DNA from: Sphingomonas lacusdianchii | GTDB lineage: Bacteria > Pseudomonadota > Alphaproteobacteria > Sphingomonadales > Sphingomonadaceae | Assembly (NCBI RefSeq): GCF_022664395.1 | Contig: NZ_JAKRET010000014.1 | Span: forward strand, 47,449-111,448 | DNA: 64,000 nucleotides | Reading direction: 5' to 3' | Part shown: positions 8,266 through 17,376 of the stretch, one piece after another | How positions within the stretch are numbered: the stretch's first letter is position 1 | How the letters are laid out: each line of letters opens with the position of its first letter | Notes under the pieces: generated by a model | Seen by the model: only the letters and a program-made list of their open reading frames with translations | Databases searched by the model: none | Told to the model about the DNA's origin: nothing | Position numbers and translations under genes: made by a program

Positions 8266-9383
8266 GCCAGCCTCACCGCATATTTGGTCATCGCCCCCAC
8301 CTTAGGATCGACGCCGCGGTAATAGAGCGTCGCGCCGGTCGGCGGATCGATCTCGCCATAGACCTCGACGGTCGAGCAGCGCACGGCATGGGTATCGGGT
8401 TCGTCGCGCAGCGCCTCGAACGCGGCAATCTCCGCGCCGCTCGCCCCGCCGACGCGCCATGATTGTTCGAGCACGCCGATCCGCCGATCGCCCGCCGCAT
8501 CGGTCCCCTCGATCACGTCGTAATTGCGCCGGGTCAGCAGCAGATCGGGATAGGCGAGCCGCGCCGCACGGTCGAACGTCCCCGCGCACGCCACCGCGCG
8601 CGCGATCGCCGGCGGCAGCGGCTCGGCGGCAAGCGCGTCGATCCCGCCGCGCACGACATACAGGTCCGACCCGCCATAGACGTCGCGGCCCAGATGATCG
8701 CGGGTCAGATTCTGGCTGCCCCAATAGCTGATCGTTCGGCCGCTTAACTCAATTATGCCTACGCTATAGGTGACGACGTCGGTAAGATTTTCCTCCAGCA
8801 CGATACCGTGGCGGGCGAGCGTCGCGTCGTCCTCGCGCGACAGGGCATAGGCGAGCGCGGCGGCGTCATGGACGACGATCTGGCCCAGCCCGGCCTTGGC
8901 ACAGACGTCCTTGATCCGCACCGGTCCGCGCGCCAGCAACCGCTGCCCGGCCGCCAGCGCATCCTCGCGGTTGAACGCGGTATAGCCGGTCAGCGCGGCA
9001 TCGCCCATCAACCCGGCCATCGCCGGCGACCATGAAGGCGGACATTGCGCATCGGCATGGAGCAGGCCGTGGGTAATCGCCTTGGTCGCGACGAAGGCGG
9101 CCGGGACGACGCCGCCCAAAATCTGGTCGGCGTGGCGAATCCCCGCCGCCGCCGCCGCCGGCACCTCGATCGCGTCGCCCGGCACGTGCAGCGTCGCGCC
9201 CTCGACCGGATCGCCCACCGCGATGTCGAGCAGCGCGGCGATCCGGGTCAGCAGCATCGCACGCGACGCATGGTCGTGGACGTTGCCGGTCGCCAGATCG
9301 GCGTGCGTCAGTGCCGCGACGACCCGCACCGTCGGGATCGGCGGGATCGTCATGGTCGGGTCGACAGCGTTAGCGTGGAGCAT
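8262..9383 (-). CDS. DUF3182 family protein
   Basis: 373-residue cytosolic protein resembling the DUF3182 family, whose function is not established. Visible conserved-looking segments are FVATKAITHGLL, GYTAFNREDALAAGQRLL, GPVRIKDVCAKAGLGQ and VLEENLTDVVTYSVG, a layout reminiscent of ATP-grasp proteins (inference only). It overlaps the downstream hydrolase gene by 4 bases. A second in-frame ATG at 9353 is possible; the first is used because it has the slightly better upstream AGGCGA. Confidence 0.65.
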   Translation of the reverse strand: MLHANAVDPTMTIPPIPTVRVVAALTHADLATGNVHDHASRAMLLTRIAALLDIAVGDPVEGATLHVPGDAIEVPAAAAAGIRHADQILGGVVPAAFVATKAITHGLLHADAQCPPSWSPAMAGLMGDAALTGYTAFNREDALAAGQRLLARGPVRIKDVCAKAGLGQIVVHDAAALAYALSREDDATLARHGIVLEENLTDVVTYSVGIIELSGRTISYWGSQNLTRDHLGRDVYGGSDLYVVRGGIDALAAEPLPPAIARAVACAGTFDRAARLAYPDLLLTRRNYDVIEGTDAAGDRRIGVLEQSWRVGGASGAEIAAFEALRDEPDTHAVRCSTVEVYGEIDPPTGATLYYRGVDPKVGAMTKYAVRLA

Positions 9384-9490
9384 GCCGGTTCGCCTGCATC
9401 AGAGGAATGTCGCGCCAACGCGCCATGATGCCGACCGGTTCAGCGCTCCCCGCAACTTCGGAAGCCGTAACGACCTGGAGGCGCCGCCCG

Positions 9491-10792
9491 TCAGACCGGC
9501 GACGGTCGCGCGGCGCCTTCCGTCGCTTCCTCCTCGTTCAGTTGGCCCAGCGCGCCTGCCGCCCGCGCCTTGCGGCCATAGACGATCTCGAACAGCGGAG
9601 AGGCCATCAGCGTCGTCACGATCGCCATGACGACCAGCATCGAGAACAGCGCCGGGCCGATAATGCCCTTTTGCAGGCCGATGTTGATGATGATGAGTTC
9701 CATCAGCCCACGCGCGTTCATCAGCGTGCCGACCGCCATCGCCGTCGCATTGTCCTGTCCGGTCGCGCGCGCCGCCGCCCAGCACGCCACGCCCTTCGCC
9801 GCGACCGATCCGATCAGGATCACGGACGCGACCGCGATCAGGTCGACGCTGTTGACCATGGTCAGTTGGGTGTTCAGCCCCGAATAGGCGAAGAACATCG
9901 GCACCAGCAAAGCTGTCGTGAACGGTTCGACCTGCTTGCGCACCTCGCGCGTCAGCACCCCGCGCGGCATGACGCAGCCGAGCAGGAAGCCGCCGAACAC
10001 CGAATGCATCCCCGCCGCGTCCATCGCCCAAGCGCTGAGGCCGAACAGCATCACGACGACCGCCAGCATCGGCTGCGTCACCCGCCCCTCGCGATCGGCC
10101 CAGCGGGTCAGCGGCGCGAGCACCCTTGGCCCCAGCAGGATCATGAACGCCGCGAACGCGCCGCCGCCGACGATCGCCCTGACCGCGACCTCGCTGCCGC
10201 CGCCGAAGCTGGCCAGCACGATCGCCAGCACGACCCATGCCCCGGCATCGTCGATCGCGCCCGCCGACAACGACAGCGAGCCGAGCGGCGTGCCGGTCAG
10301 CCCGCGCTCATGGATGATGCGCGCCAGCATCGGAAAGGCGGTGATCGAAATGCACGCGCCCATGAACAGCGTTACCTGCAGGCTGGTAATCCCCTTACCG
10401 AACAGGTCCATCCCCAGCAGCCACGGGGTGAGCGCCAGCGCGACGAGGAACGGCGCCGCCATACCCGACAGCGACACCGCGACCGCGCTCTTCGCGTTCA
10501 GCCGGAAATGGTCGGTGCGAAACCCCAGCCCGACGAGGAACATGTACAGCCCGACGCCCAGCTGCGCGCAGACATAGAGGATCGGCTTGGCATCCTTGGG
10601 AAAGATCGCCGCCTGCAGCTCGGGCGCGAACAGCCCGAGCAGCGACGGGCCGAGCAGGACCCCGGCGATCATCTCGCCCACCACCTGCGGCTGATCGAGA
10701 AAGCGTTTCCCGAACCATCCCGTCACGCGGCACGCGCCGACGATGACGAAGATCTGCAGGAAGAACGCCACGCTCAATTCCGGTAACGCCAT
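9491..10792 (-). CDS. Cation:proton antiporter (CPA2/Kef type)
   Basis: 433-residue inner-membrane protein with 12 or so hydrophobic segments of the Na+/H+ exchanger (CPA2) fold. Motifs: VVGEMIAGVLLGPSLLG early, AFPMLARIIHERGL and SAGAIDDAGAWVVLA (the DD-type ion site) in the middle, and GTLMNARGLMELI late. The last is the NxRG motif shared with KefB/KefC and plant CHX exchangers. No C-terminal RCK/TrkA domain is present; the tail is a short acidic segment. The start at 10792 follows GGGAGGGG; the longer frame is rejected. Likely role: K+ or Na+ for proton exchange. Confidence 0.88.
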   Translation of the reverse strand: MALPELSVAFFLQIFVIVGACRVTGWFGKRFLDQPQVVGEMIAGVLLGPSLLGLFAPELQAAIFPKDAKPILYVCAQLGVGLYMFLVGLGFRTDHFRLNAKSAVAVSLSGMAAPFLVALALTPWLLGMDLFGKGITSLQVTLFMGACISITAFPMLARIIHERGLTGTPLGSLSLSAGAIDDAGAWVVLAIVLASFGGGSEVAVRAIVGGGAFAAFMILLGPRVLAPLTRWADREGRVTQPMLAVVVMLFGLSAWAMDAAGMHSVFGGFLLGCVMPRGVLTREVRKQVEPFTTALLVPMFFAYSGLNTQLTMVNSVDLIAVASVILIGSVAAKGVACWAAARATGQDNATAMAVGTLMNARGLMELIIINIGLQKGIIGPALFSMLVVMAIVTTLMASPLFEIVYGRKARAAGALGQLNEEEATEGAARPSPV

Positions 10793-10911
10793 CGGCCCCT
10801 CCCGCCCATTTCGTTCTGTCGGGCATGCATTGCCGGACTCGCGCGCGGTAGCAAGCGGGTTTCGGCGACCGGCCGGCATACGTCCTTAAAATCGCTCCAG
10901 TTTCTCGCTCG

Positions 10912-13251
10912 CTACAACAGCTTGTCGAGCGTGATCGGCAGGTCGCGGATGCGGCGGCCGGTCGCGTTGTGGACCGCATTGGCCACCGCCGCGGCGACGC
11001 CGGTAATGCCGATCTCGCCGATGCCGTGCGCGCCCATCGGCGTGTGCGGGTCGGGAATGTCGGTCCAGATCACGTCGATCTCGGGCACGTCCAGATGCAC
11101 CGGCACATGATATTCGGCGAGGCTGGGGTTCATGATCCGGCCGCTGCGTTCGTCGAACTGCGTCTCCTCCATCAACGCCATGCCGAGACCCATGACGATG
11201 CCGCCGCGAAACTGGCTGGCGGCGGTGCGCGGGTTGAGGATGCGCCCGCAGTCGAACGACCCGAGGAAGCGGCGCACCCGCACTTCGCCGGTCACGTCAT
11301 TGACCCCGACTTCGCAGAACAGCGCGCTGTGCGAATGCATCGACCAGTGCATGAATTCGAGCGGCGGCGACCCCGCCTCGGTCACTTCGATGCTGTCGCG
11401 CCCGGCGCGCTTGAGGATCGAGGCATAGCTTTCGCGCTGGGCCGGATCGTCGAGACTGGCGAGGCCGCCGCTATCGCTGCCGACCTCCTTCGCCGACAGC
11501 CCGGCAAGCGGCGAGTCGTTGCCCGCCAGTTTCAGCAGCTTCGCGGTCAGCGCATTGTGCGCGGCGATCACCGCCGCGCCGATCGCGGCGGTCTGTTGCG
11601 ATCCCCCGGCCATGATCGCGCCGGGAATGGCGCTGTCGCCATAGCCGACCTCGACCCGGTCGAGCGGCAGGCCGAGGCGTTCGGCGGCGACGATCGCGGT
11701 CGTCGTGCCGGTGCCCATGCCCATCTCCGCCGCCGCGACCTCGACAGAAGCGCGCACCGCGTCGCCGTCGCGCGTCAGCGTCAGCCGCGCCTTGGCCCCC
11801 GGCATCCGGTAATAGGGATAGGTGCCGGTCGCACAGCCCATGCCGATCCGCCATTCGCCCTCGCGGCGGGTCGCGGTCTCCGGCCGGTCGCGCCATCCGA
11901 AGCGTTCCGCCCCCTGCCGCCACGCGGTGACGATATGGCGCGAGGAAAAGGGCAGGCCCGAGGTCGGGTCCTTGTCCGGCTCGTTCCGGATGCGCAGCTC
12001 GACCGGATCGATGTTCAGCTCGCCCGCCAGTTCGTCGATCGCCGATTCGAGCGCGAAGGTGCCGACTGCTTCGCCCGGCGCGCGCATGAAGGTGTTGGCG
12101 AGCGTCTGCATCCGCGCCACGTCGACATTCAGCGCGATGTTGGGCACGGCATAGGCCGACCTCGTGCCGAGGATGAACGGTTCGGGCATGGCATTGTGCG
12201 GGGTCATCACCGACAGGCCGGTATGGATCAGCGCGGTGAAGCGCCCGTCGGCCGCCGCGCCGATCGCCACGCGCTGTTCGGTCAGCGTGCGTCCGCCGAC
12301 CACCCGGTACACGCCCTCGCGCGACAGGGCGATGCGCACCGGTCGCCCGGCCAGCTTCGCGGCGGCGGCAGCGATCACCTGATGTTCCCACAGCCCCTTC
12401 GACCCGAAGCCGCCACCGACATAGGGGGAGGTCAGCCGGACCTTGTCGGCCTTCAGCCCGAACACCTCGGCCATGGTCTGCGCCTGTTGCGCGACCATCT
12501 GGCTGGCGTCGTGGATCACCAGCACGCCGTCGATCCATGCCAGCGTCGCGGCGTGCGGCTCGATCGGGTTATGGTTGTGGCGCGGCGTCGTATAGCGGCG
12601 GTCGACCTTGTGCGGGGCGGCAGCCAGCGCCGCCTCGGCATCGCCGATTTCGTTGCGCAGCGGCTGTCCCATGAACAGGCCCTGTTCGACCCCCTTGGCC
12701 TTTGCCGCCGCCAGCGCCGTCACCGCCGGCAGTTCGGCATAGGTGAAGCGCAGCAGCGACGCGGCATGGTCGGCCTGTTCCTGCGTCTCGGCGAGCACGC
12801 AGGCGATCGGCTGTCCGTTCCAATGGACCTTATCGTCCTGCAGGATCGGCACCGTGTCCGGCCCGACCGCGCTGCCCGACGTGCCGAACATCGCCGGCGT
12901 CTTCATCCGCGGCGCGTTGCGATGGGTCATCACCAGCACCACGCCCGGCGCCGCCTCCGCCGCCGCGCTGTCGATCGCGGTGACCCGCCCGCGCGCGATC
13001 GTGGCATAGGCGAGCGCGGCATAGGCCATGTTCTCGAACCGATATTCGGCGGAAAAGGCCGCTCCGCCGCTGACCTTCAGCGGTCCGTCGAGCCGCGACA
13101 CCGGCGTCCCGATCAGCCCGTGCTTGCGCGCGATCAGCGGGTCGGGGACCCCGCCCGGGATCCAGCTATCGGGGGCCAGCGGCACCAGTTTCTGGAGCGC
13201 GCCCATCACCAGCCCCTGTGCGGTCTGTTTGGCGCTGTCGATGATGCTCAT
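10912..13251 (-). CDS. paoC: Molybdopterin-binding subunit of PaoABC-type aldehyde oxidoreductase
   Basis: 779-residue large subunit of the xanthine oxidase family. It carries the molybdenum cofactor and the active site: YVGGGFGSKG for cofactor binding, RAPGEAVGTFALESAIDELA, GGSQQTAAIGAAV and, near the C-terminus, GAHGIGEIGITG, which includes the catalytic Glu of the family. Start ATG at 13251 overlaps the paoB stop (ATGA). Gene order paoA-paoB-paoC matches the E. coli periplasmic aldehyde oxidase. None of the three here shows an obvious Tat leader, so this enzyme may be cytoplasmic. Confidence 0.88.
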   Translation of the reverse strand: MSIIDSAKQTAQGLVMGALQKLVPLAPDSWIPGGVPDPLIARKHGLIGTPVSRLDGPLKVSGGAAFSAEYRFENMAYAALAYATIARGRVTAIDSAAAEAAPGVVLVMTHRNAPRMKTPAMFGTSGSAVGPDTVPILQDDKVHWNGQPIACVLAETQEQADHAASLLRFTYAELPAVTALAAAKAKGVEQGLFMGQPLRNEIGDAEAALAAAPHKVDRRYTTPRHNHNPIEPHAATLAWIDGVLVIHDASQMVAQQAQTMAEVFGLKADKVRLTSPYVGGGFGSKGLWEHQVIAAAAAKLAGRPVRIALSREGVYRVVGGRTLTEQRVAIGAAADGRFTALIHTGLSVMTPHNAMPEPFILGTRSAYAVPNIALNVDVARMQTLANTFMRAPGEAVGTFALESAIDELAGELNIDPVELRIRNEPDKDPTSGLPFSSRHIVTAWRQGAERFGWRDRPETATRREGEWRIGMGCATGTYPYYRMPGAKARLTLTRDGDAVRASVEVAAAEMGMGTGTTTAIVAAERLGLPLDRVEVGYGDSAIPGAIMAGGSQQTAAIGAAVIAAHNALTAKLLKLAGNDSPLAGLSAKEVGSDSGGLASLDDPAQRESYASILKRAGRDSIEVTEAGSPPLEFMHWSMHSHSALFCEVGVNDVTGEVRVRRFLGSFDCGRILNPRTAASQFRGGIVMGLGMALMEETQFDERSGRIMNPSLAEYHVPVHLDVPEIDVIWTDIPDPHTPMGAHGIGEIGITGVAAAVANAVHNATGRRIRDLPITLDKLL

Positions 13252-14237
13252 GCCGCTGCTCCCGTCGTCAGTTCGCCCAGCACCGCCGCCAGCGTGCGCT
13301 GCGCCAGCAGCGGCTTGAATCCGTTGTCGCGCAGCGGCTGCGCATCGGCGAACTCGGCCGCCGCCGCCGCGCGGAACAGCGCGTCGTCCGGCACCTGTCC
13401 CTTGAGCGCCGCCTCCGCCTTCACCGCGCGCCATGGCTTGTGCGCCACCCCGCCGAACGCGATGCGGACATCGGCGATGCGCCCCTCCTCGATCGACAGC
13501 GCCGCGGCGACCGAGATCAGGGCAAAGGCATAGCTCGCCCGGTCACGCACCTTGCGATAAGTCGAATGCGCCGCAAGCGGGTTGGCCGGCAGCTCGACCG
13601 CGACGATCAGCTCGCCCGGCGCCAATATCGTGTCGAGATCGGGGCGGTCGCCGGGCAGGCGGTGAAACGCATCGAACGCGATCGCGCGCGCACCGGCCGG
13701 CCCTTCGACCTGCACCACCGCATCGAGCGCGGCGAGCGCAACGCACATGTCGGAAGGATGCGTCGCGACGCATGCGTCCGATGCGCCGAGCACTGCATGG
13801 ATGCGGTTGAACCCGCCGCGCGCGTCGCAGCCCGATCCGACCACCCGCTTGTTGCAGCGCGATCCGTCGGTGTCGTAGAAATAGGTGCAGCGCGTCCGTT
13901 GCAGCAAATTGCCGCCGACCGTCGCCATATTGCGGATCTGCGCCGACGCGCCCGCGAGGATCGCACGGGCGAGCACCGGATAGCGGCTGCGCACCGCCGC
14001 ATGTTCGGCGAGCGCGGTGTTGCGCACGCCCGCGCCGATGCGCAGGCCGCCGTCCGGTGTTTCCTCGATCCGGTCGGACAGGCCGCTCACATCGATCAGC
14101 CGCGCCGGCCGCGCCACCGTCTCGCGCATCAGGTCGACCAGATTGGTGCCGCCGCCCAGAAACGCGGTCCCCTCGATCGCGCCCATGCGCAGTGCATCCG
14201 CGACGTCGCCCGCGCGGGCATAGTCGAACGGGGTCAT
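13248..14237 (-). CDS. paoB: FAD-binding subunit of PaoABC-type aldehyde oxidoreductase
   Basis: 329-residue FAD subunit (CO dehydrogenase medium-chain fold). FLGGGTNLVDLM binds FAD, and AGASAQIRNMATVGGNLLQ is the second conserved loop. Cysteines in RTRCTYFYD, SRCNKR and VGSGCDARGG correspond to the extra [4Fe-4S] ligands known in E. coli PaoB, which argues for PaoB rather than a plain CoxM/XdhB. It overlaps its neighbours by 4 bases on both sides, giving one translationally coupled operon. It passes electrons between the Fe-S subunit and the electron acceptor. Confidence 0.88.
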   Translation of the reverse strand: MTPFDYARAGDVADALRMGAIEGTAFLGGGTNLVDLMRETVARPARLIDVSGLSDRIEETPDGGLRIGAGVRNTALAEHAAVRSRYPVLARAILAGASAQIRNMATVGGNLLQRTRCTYFYDTDGSRCNKRVVGSGCDARGGFNRIHAVLGASDACVATHPSDMCVALAALDAVVQVEGPAGARAIAFDAFHRLPGDRPDLDTILAPGELIVAVELPANPLAAHSTYRKVRDRASYAFALISVAAALSIEEGRIADVRIAFGGVAHKPWRAVKAEAALKGQVPDDALFRAAAAAEFADAQPLRDNGFKPLLAQRTLAAVLGELTTGAAA

Positions 14238-14734
14238 GCCGCAGCTTCCACGCTTAGGCGGATCGCATCGATGATCCCGTTATGCGCACCGCAACGGCAC
14301 AGATTGCCGCTCATCCGTTCCTGCACCTCGGCGCGGTCGAGGGTGACGGCGGCGGTCAGGTCGGACGTGACGTTGCTCGGCAGCCCACGTTTCGCCTCCA
14401 TCATCATCCCCAGCGCCGAACAGATCTGGCCCGGCGTGCAATATCCGCACTGGAATCCGTCATGGTCGATGAACGCCTGTTGCAGCGGATGAAGCGCGCC
14501 TGCCTGCCCCACCCCCTCGATCGTAGTGATCGACCGCCCGTCATATTGCACGGCGAGCGCCAGGCACGACAGGATGCGCTCGCCATCGGCCAGCACGGTG
14601 CACGCGCCGCACGCCCCCTGGTTGCAGCCCTTCTTGGTACCGGTCAGATGCAGCGTCTCGCGCAGATGGTCGAGCAGCGACACGCGCGGATCGGCGGGCG
14701 GCGCGACCGCCACCCCGTTGATGATGAGCGACAC
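14234..14734 (-). CDS. paoA: [2Fe-2S] subunit of PaoABC-type aldehyde oxidoreductase
   Basis: 166-residue iron-sulfur subunit with two [2Fe-2S] clusters: a plant-ferredoxin type (CNQGACGACTV plus a later Cys in ILSCLAL) and an alpha-helical one (CGYCTPG and LCRCG). First gene of the operon. The start is a GTG at 14734 behind GGAGATCAGGC. Unlike E. coli PaoA it begins directly at the ferredoxin domain and has no twin-arginine leader, so export is not indicated. Confidence 0.9.
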   Translation of the reverse strand: MSLIINGVAVAPPADPRVSLLDHLRETLHLTGTKKGCNQGACGACTVLADGERILSCLALAVQYDGRSITTIEGVGQAGALHPLQQAFIDHDGFQCGYCTPGQICSALGMMMEAKRGLPSNVTSDLTAAVTLDRAEVQERMSGNLCRCGAHNGIIDAIRLSVEAAA

Positions 14735-14919
14735 GCCTGATCTCCGTCCGATGGCTGGATCGCATCAGGCTATCACAGCGCGAATAATTGAAAAGCCGGC
14801 ATTTTCGGTCCCCATGGCACCAAGGCACGCTACCCGATATGGCGTATTTCCGGCCTGTCGCCTCCCCGGCATCATCGCCATGACTGCCGCCTCGTGCCGG
14901 CAACCACAGGAGAGCCGCC

Positions 14920-15522
14920 ATGCCCGACGCCAGGCTGTTGCGTACCTTCACCCGCAAGCGTTTCGATCCGTCGCGGATGCGGATCGATCCCGCCCGCCTC
15001 GCGGTGCTGCGCGATACGCGGGCGGCGCGGATCGCTGCGCTGCTGGGCACGCAGAAACCCTATAAGCTCGATACGCCGTGGCTGACGCTGCGCCCCGATC
15101 AGCCGATGGTGGCCGGCAGGGGCTGGGTCGAATATGTCAGCCCCAGCTCGGTCGGCATGGGGCAGTTCGCGGACGGCAGCTATATGTATGCCGCGTTCGA
15201 CCTGATCTTTCAGAAGGACATGCCCTCCTCCTTTTCGGTCGAGCGGCCGCAGGTGATGATCCGGTTGGTCGATCCGCCGGCGGCGACGATGCTGATCGAG
15301 GTCGATATCCATTGCTACGACTTTCCACCCGGCGATCCCGAATTCGAAATTCAGGCGGCGAACAAGCAGGTGATGACCATTTCCGAAGGGCATCGCGAAA
15401 CCATCATGTTCCTGATGCACGACTTCGCCTCGATCCAGTCGGCCTGGGCCACGGGCGAGAAATTCTGGGATCGCGACGGCAACTGGGCGTTCTTCGAAGC
15501 GCGGATCACCCCGGTCGACTGA
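14920..15522 (+). CDS. Hypothetical protein, 200 residues
   Basis: I do not recognise a family. The start is well supported by CAGGAGAGCC 5 bases before ATG. The protein is soluble, without signal peptide or membrane helix, rich in aromatic residues and acids in the C-terminal half (FWDRDGNWAFFEARITPVD), with a basic N-terminus (RTFTRKRFDPSRMR). Composition and codon pattern match neighbours. It is transcribed alone, away from paoA and converging on the DUF2306 gene with a 7-base gap. Confidence 0.65.
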   Translation: MPDARLLRTFTRKRFDPSRMRIDPARLAVLRDTRAARIAALLGTQKPYKLDTPWLTLRPDQPMVAGRGWVEYVSPSSVGMGQFADGSYMYAAFDLIFQKDMPSSFSVERPQVMIRLVDPPAATMLIEVDIHCYDFPPGDPEFEIQAANKQVMTISEGHRETIMFLMHDFASIQSAWATGEKFWDRDGNWAFFEARITPVD

Positions 15523-15529
15523 TCGCGCG

Positions 15530-16333
15530 TCACAGCGGCGCGCCGGTCACCCCGCTGACGAACCCCGGCCCCCAGAAGCGGGTGACGAACACCCAGGTCG
15601 CCAGCATGACGAACAGGCTGGCGGCGATCAACGCCACAACCGCGCCGCCGGTCAGCGCGACACCGGCCGGGCGGCGGCGGGCGCGGATGAACAGTTCGGC
15701 GACCGCCAGATTGGGCAGGTAGAAGGCGAAGGCCATCACCGCGTCGAAACCGCCGCGAAAGTCGCTGCTATGCCCGACCTTGCCCATGGTCAGGAACCAC
15801 AGCCCATATTCCATCCGGTACAGCCATGACCCAATGACCAGCGCGAACAGGCGGATCGCCCATGCCCGGTGCGCCGCGATCCGGCCGGTCCATGCGCGCT
15901 GCCACGCCAGCACCGCGGCGGCGCAGGTGAGCAGCCCGTACAGGCCGAAGCCGATATCCATCACCGGCCCGCCGATCGTCCCGCGCGTGATGATGAACCC
16001 CAGGCCCCCCGCCCCGGTCACCGCCGCCGCCATGACATAGACGCGTCCCAGCCAGCGGTGCAGCCCCGGCCAGCCTGTCCGCAGCCGTGCGATCAACTGG
16101 ATCGGCCCCAGCAGCAGCAGCACGCCACCCGCGACGAAATGCGCACCGATCGCCATCGTCCCGACCGGGCCGGCGCGGTCGAACAGGGCGGGCAGCGACG
16201 CGTTCCACTGTTCGGGCGTACCGCGCAGCGCCGCCCCGCCGAAGAATGCGACGATATAGGCCCCGAACAGCGCCGCGCTGATCCAGGTCACCACGACCAG
16301 CAGCCCCGCCGCCCCGCGCACCGTCCGTTCCAT
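15530..16333 (-). CDS. DUF2306 family membrane protein
   Basis: 267-residue polytopic membrane protein with seven to eight hydrophobic helices. Family-type features: GPIQLIARLRTGWPGLHRWLGRVYV, a His/Arg-containing loop (HRWLGR), and RIAAHRAWAIRLFAL in the middle. DUF2306 proteins are of unknown function; the paired His residues in helices suggest a possible haem or metal role (inference). Divergent from the exonuclease gene with 45 bases between the starts. Confidence 0.75.
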   Translation of the reverse strand: MERTVRGAAGLLVVVTWISAALFGAYIVAFFGGAALRGTPEQWNASLPALFDRAGPVGTMAIGAHFVAGGVLLLLGPIQLIARLRTGWPGLHRWLGRVYVMAAAVTGAGGLGFIITRGTIGGPVMDIGFGLYGLLTCAAAVLAWQRAWTGRIAAHRAWAIRLFALVIGSWLYRMEYGLWFLTMGKVGHSSDFRGGFDAVMAFAFYLPNLAVAELFIRARRRPAGVALTGGAVVALIAASLFVMLATWVFVTRFWGPGFVSGVTGAPL

Positions 16334-16378
16334 CGCGCCACCTTACGCGGGCGCGCGCGCTCATGCTATGGCGACGGG

Positions 16379-17227
16379 GTGTCCGTGCCATCCGTTCCGC
16401 CCGTCGATTTCGTCGTCATCGATGTCGAAACCGCCTGTTCCCGCGTCAGCAGCATCTGCCAGATCGGCATCGTCGGCTTCCATGCCGGGGCGGAGGTCTT
16501 TGCGTATGAAACGCTGCTCGACCCCTGCGACGAATTCTTCGCGTCGAACATCCGCATCCATGGCATCACCAGCGACCATGTCTTCGGCAAGCCCAATTTC
16601 GCCGATATCCATGCGACGGTCGGATCCTATCTGACCGGCCGGGTGACGGTGGCGCATTCGTCGTTCGACAAGAGCGCGCTGGCCGCCGCCTGTGCCCAGC
16701 ATGGCCTGCCGCCAATCGAGACGCGCTGGCTCGACAGCGTCGGCGTCGCCCGGCGGGCATGGCCCGAACTGCCGAGCCACCGGCTGAACATCCTGACCAA
16801 GTTCCTGAAACTGCGGCACAAGCATCACGACGCGCTGAGCGACGCGCGCGCGGCGGGCATGGTCGTCGTCCGCGCCATGGCGCATACCGGCCACGACCTC
16901 GCCGCCCTGCTCTCCCCCGCCCCCAAACGCGGGTCGGCGCCCAAGGCCGCCGGCGACGGCCCGCTGAAGGGGCAGCGTATCGCCTTGATCGGCGCGACCC
17001 GCGACGGCCCGCTCGCGCACCGGCTCGCCGCGCTCGGCGCGCGGATCGTCGCCGGGGTCGGGACGACCACGACGATGCTGGTGATCGGCAACGCCCAGAC
17101 CTTCGGCCGCTTCGTCCACGCCCATGCCGATTATCGCCGCGCCGAGGAACTGAACCGGGCCGGCGCTGCGATCGAGATCGTCGCGGAGGATGGGTTGCTG
17201 GCGCGGTTGGCCGCAATGGCGAATTGA
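16379..17227 (+). CDS. DEDDh exonuclease with C-terminal BRCT domain
   Basis: 282-residue protein. Residues about 8-170 are a DnaQ-like 3'-5' exonuclease: DFVVIDVETA (ExoI, D and E), HSSFDKSAL (ExoII) and HHDALSDARAAG (ExoIII with the DEDDh His). After a Pro/Ala linker, residues about 195-280 form a BRCT domain (LKGQRIALIGAT...LGARIVAGVGTTTTMLVIG). The combination resembles stand-alone epsilon-like exonucleases with BRCT used in repair. No ATG fits; GTG at 16379 is in frame and follows GGCGACGG. GTG at 16385 is an alternative. Confidence 0.85.
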   Translation: MSVPSVPPVDFVVIDVETACSRVSSICQIGIVGFHAGAEVFAYETLLDPCDEFFASNIRIHGITSDHVFGKPNFADIHATVGSYLTGRVTVAHSSFDKSALAAACAQHGLPPIETRWLDSVGVARRAWPELPSHRLNILTKFLKLRHKHHDALSDARAAGMVVVRAMAHTGHDLAALLSPAPKRGSAPKAAGDGPLKGQRIALIGATRDGPLAHRLAALGARIVAGVGTTTTMLVIGNAQTFGRFVHAHADYRRAEELNRAGAAIEIVAEDGLLARLAAMAN

Positions 17228-17270
17228 CCGGCGACACCCGTCCCTTGGGTCTTCGTCGAGCTACCCTCTT

Positions 17271-17296
17271 CGTCATTCCCGCCCAGGCGGGTGACG
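17271..17296. repeat. Single REP-like palindrome
   Basis: CGTCATTCCCGCC followed by a GGCGGGTGACG arm, a lone copy of the CCCGC...GCGGG palindrome family seen in pairs elsewhere in the window. It lies 44 bases after the exonuclease gene. Confidence 0.6.
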
Positions 17297-17376
17297 GCAA
17301 GGGCGATCGACCGGGAAGTCGGCCGGTCGCGCGCTAACCCCTTGTACCCCATCCCGCCAACGGCAATGATGCGGCG

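Noticed and set aside
10969..13533. 854-residue plus-strand frame over paoC
   Set aside because: Shadow of the molybdenum subunit; no motifs, while paoC has full family signatures and overlaps its partners.
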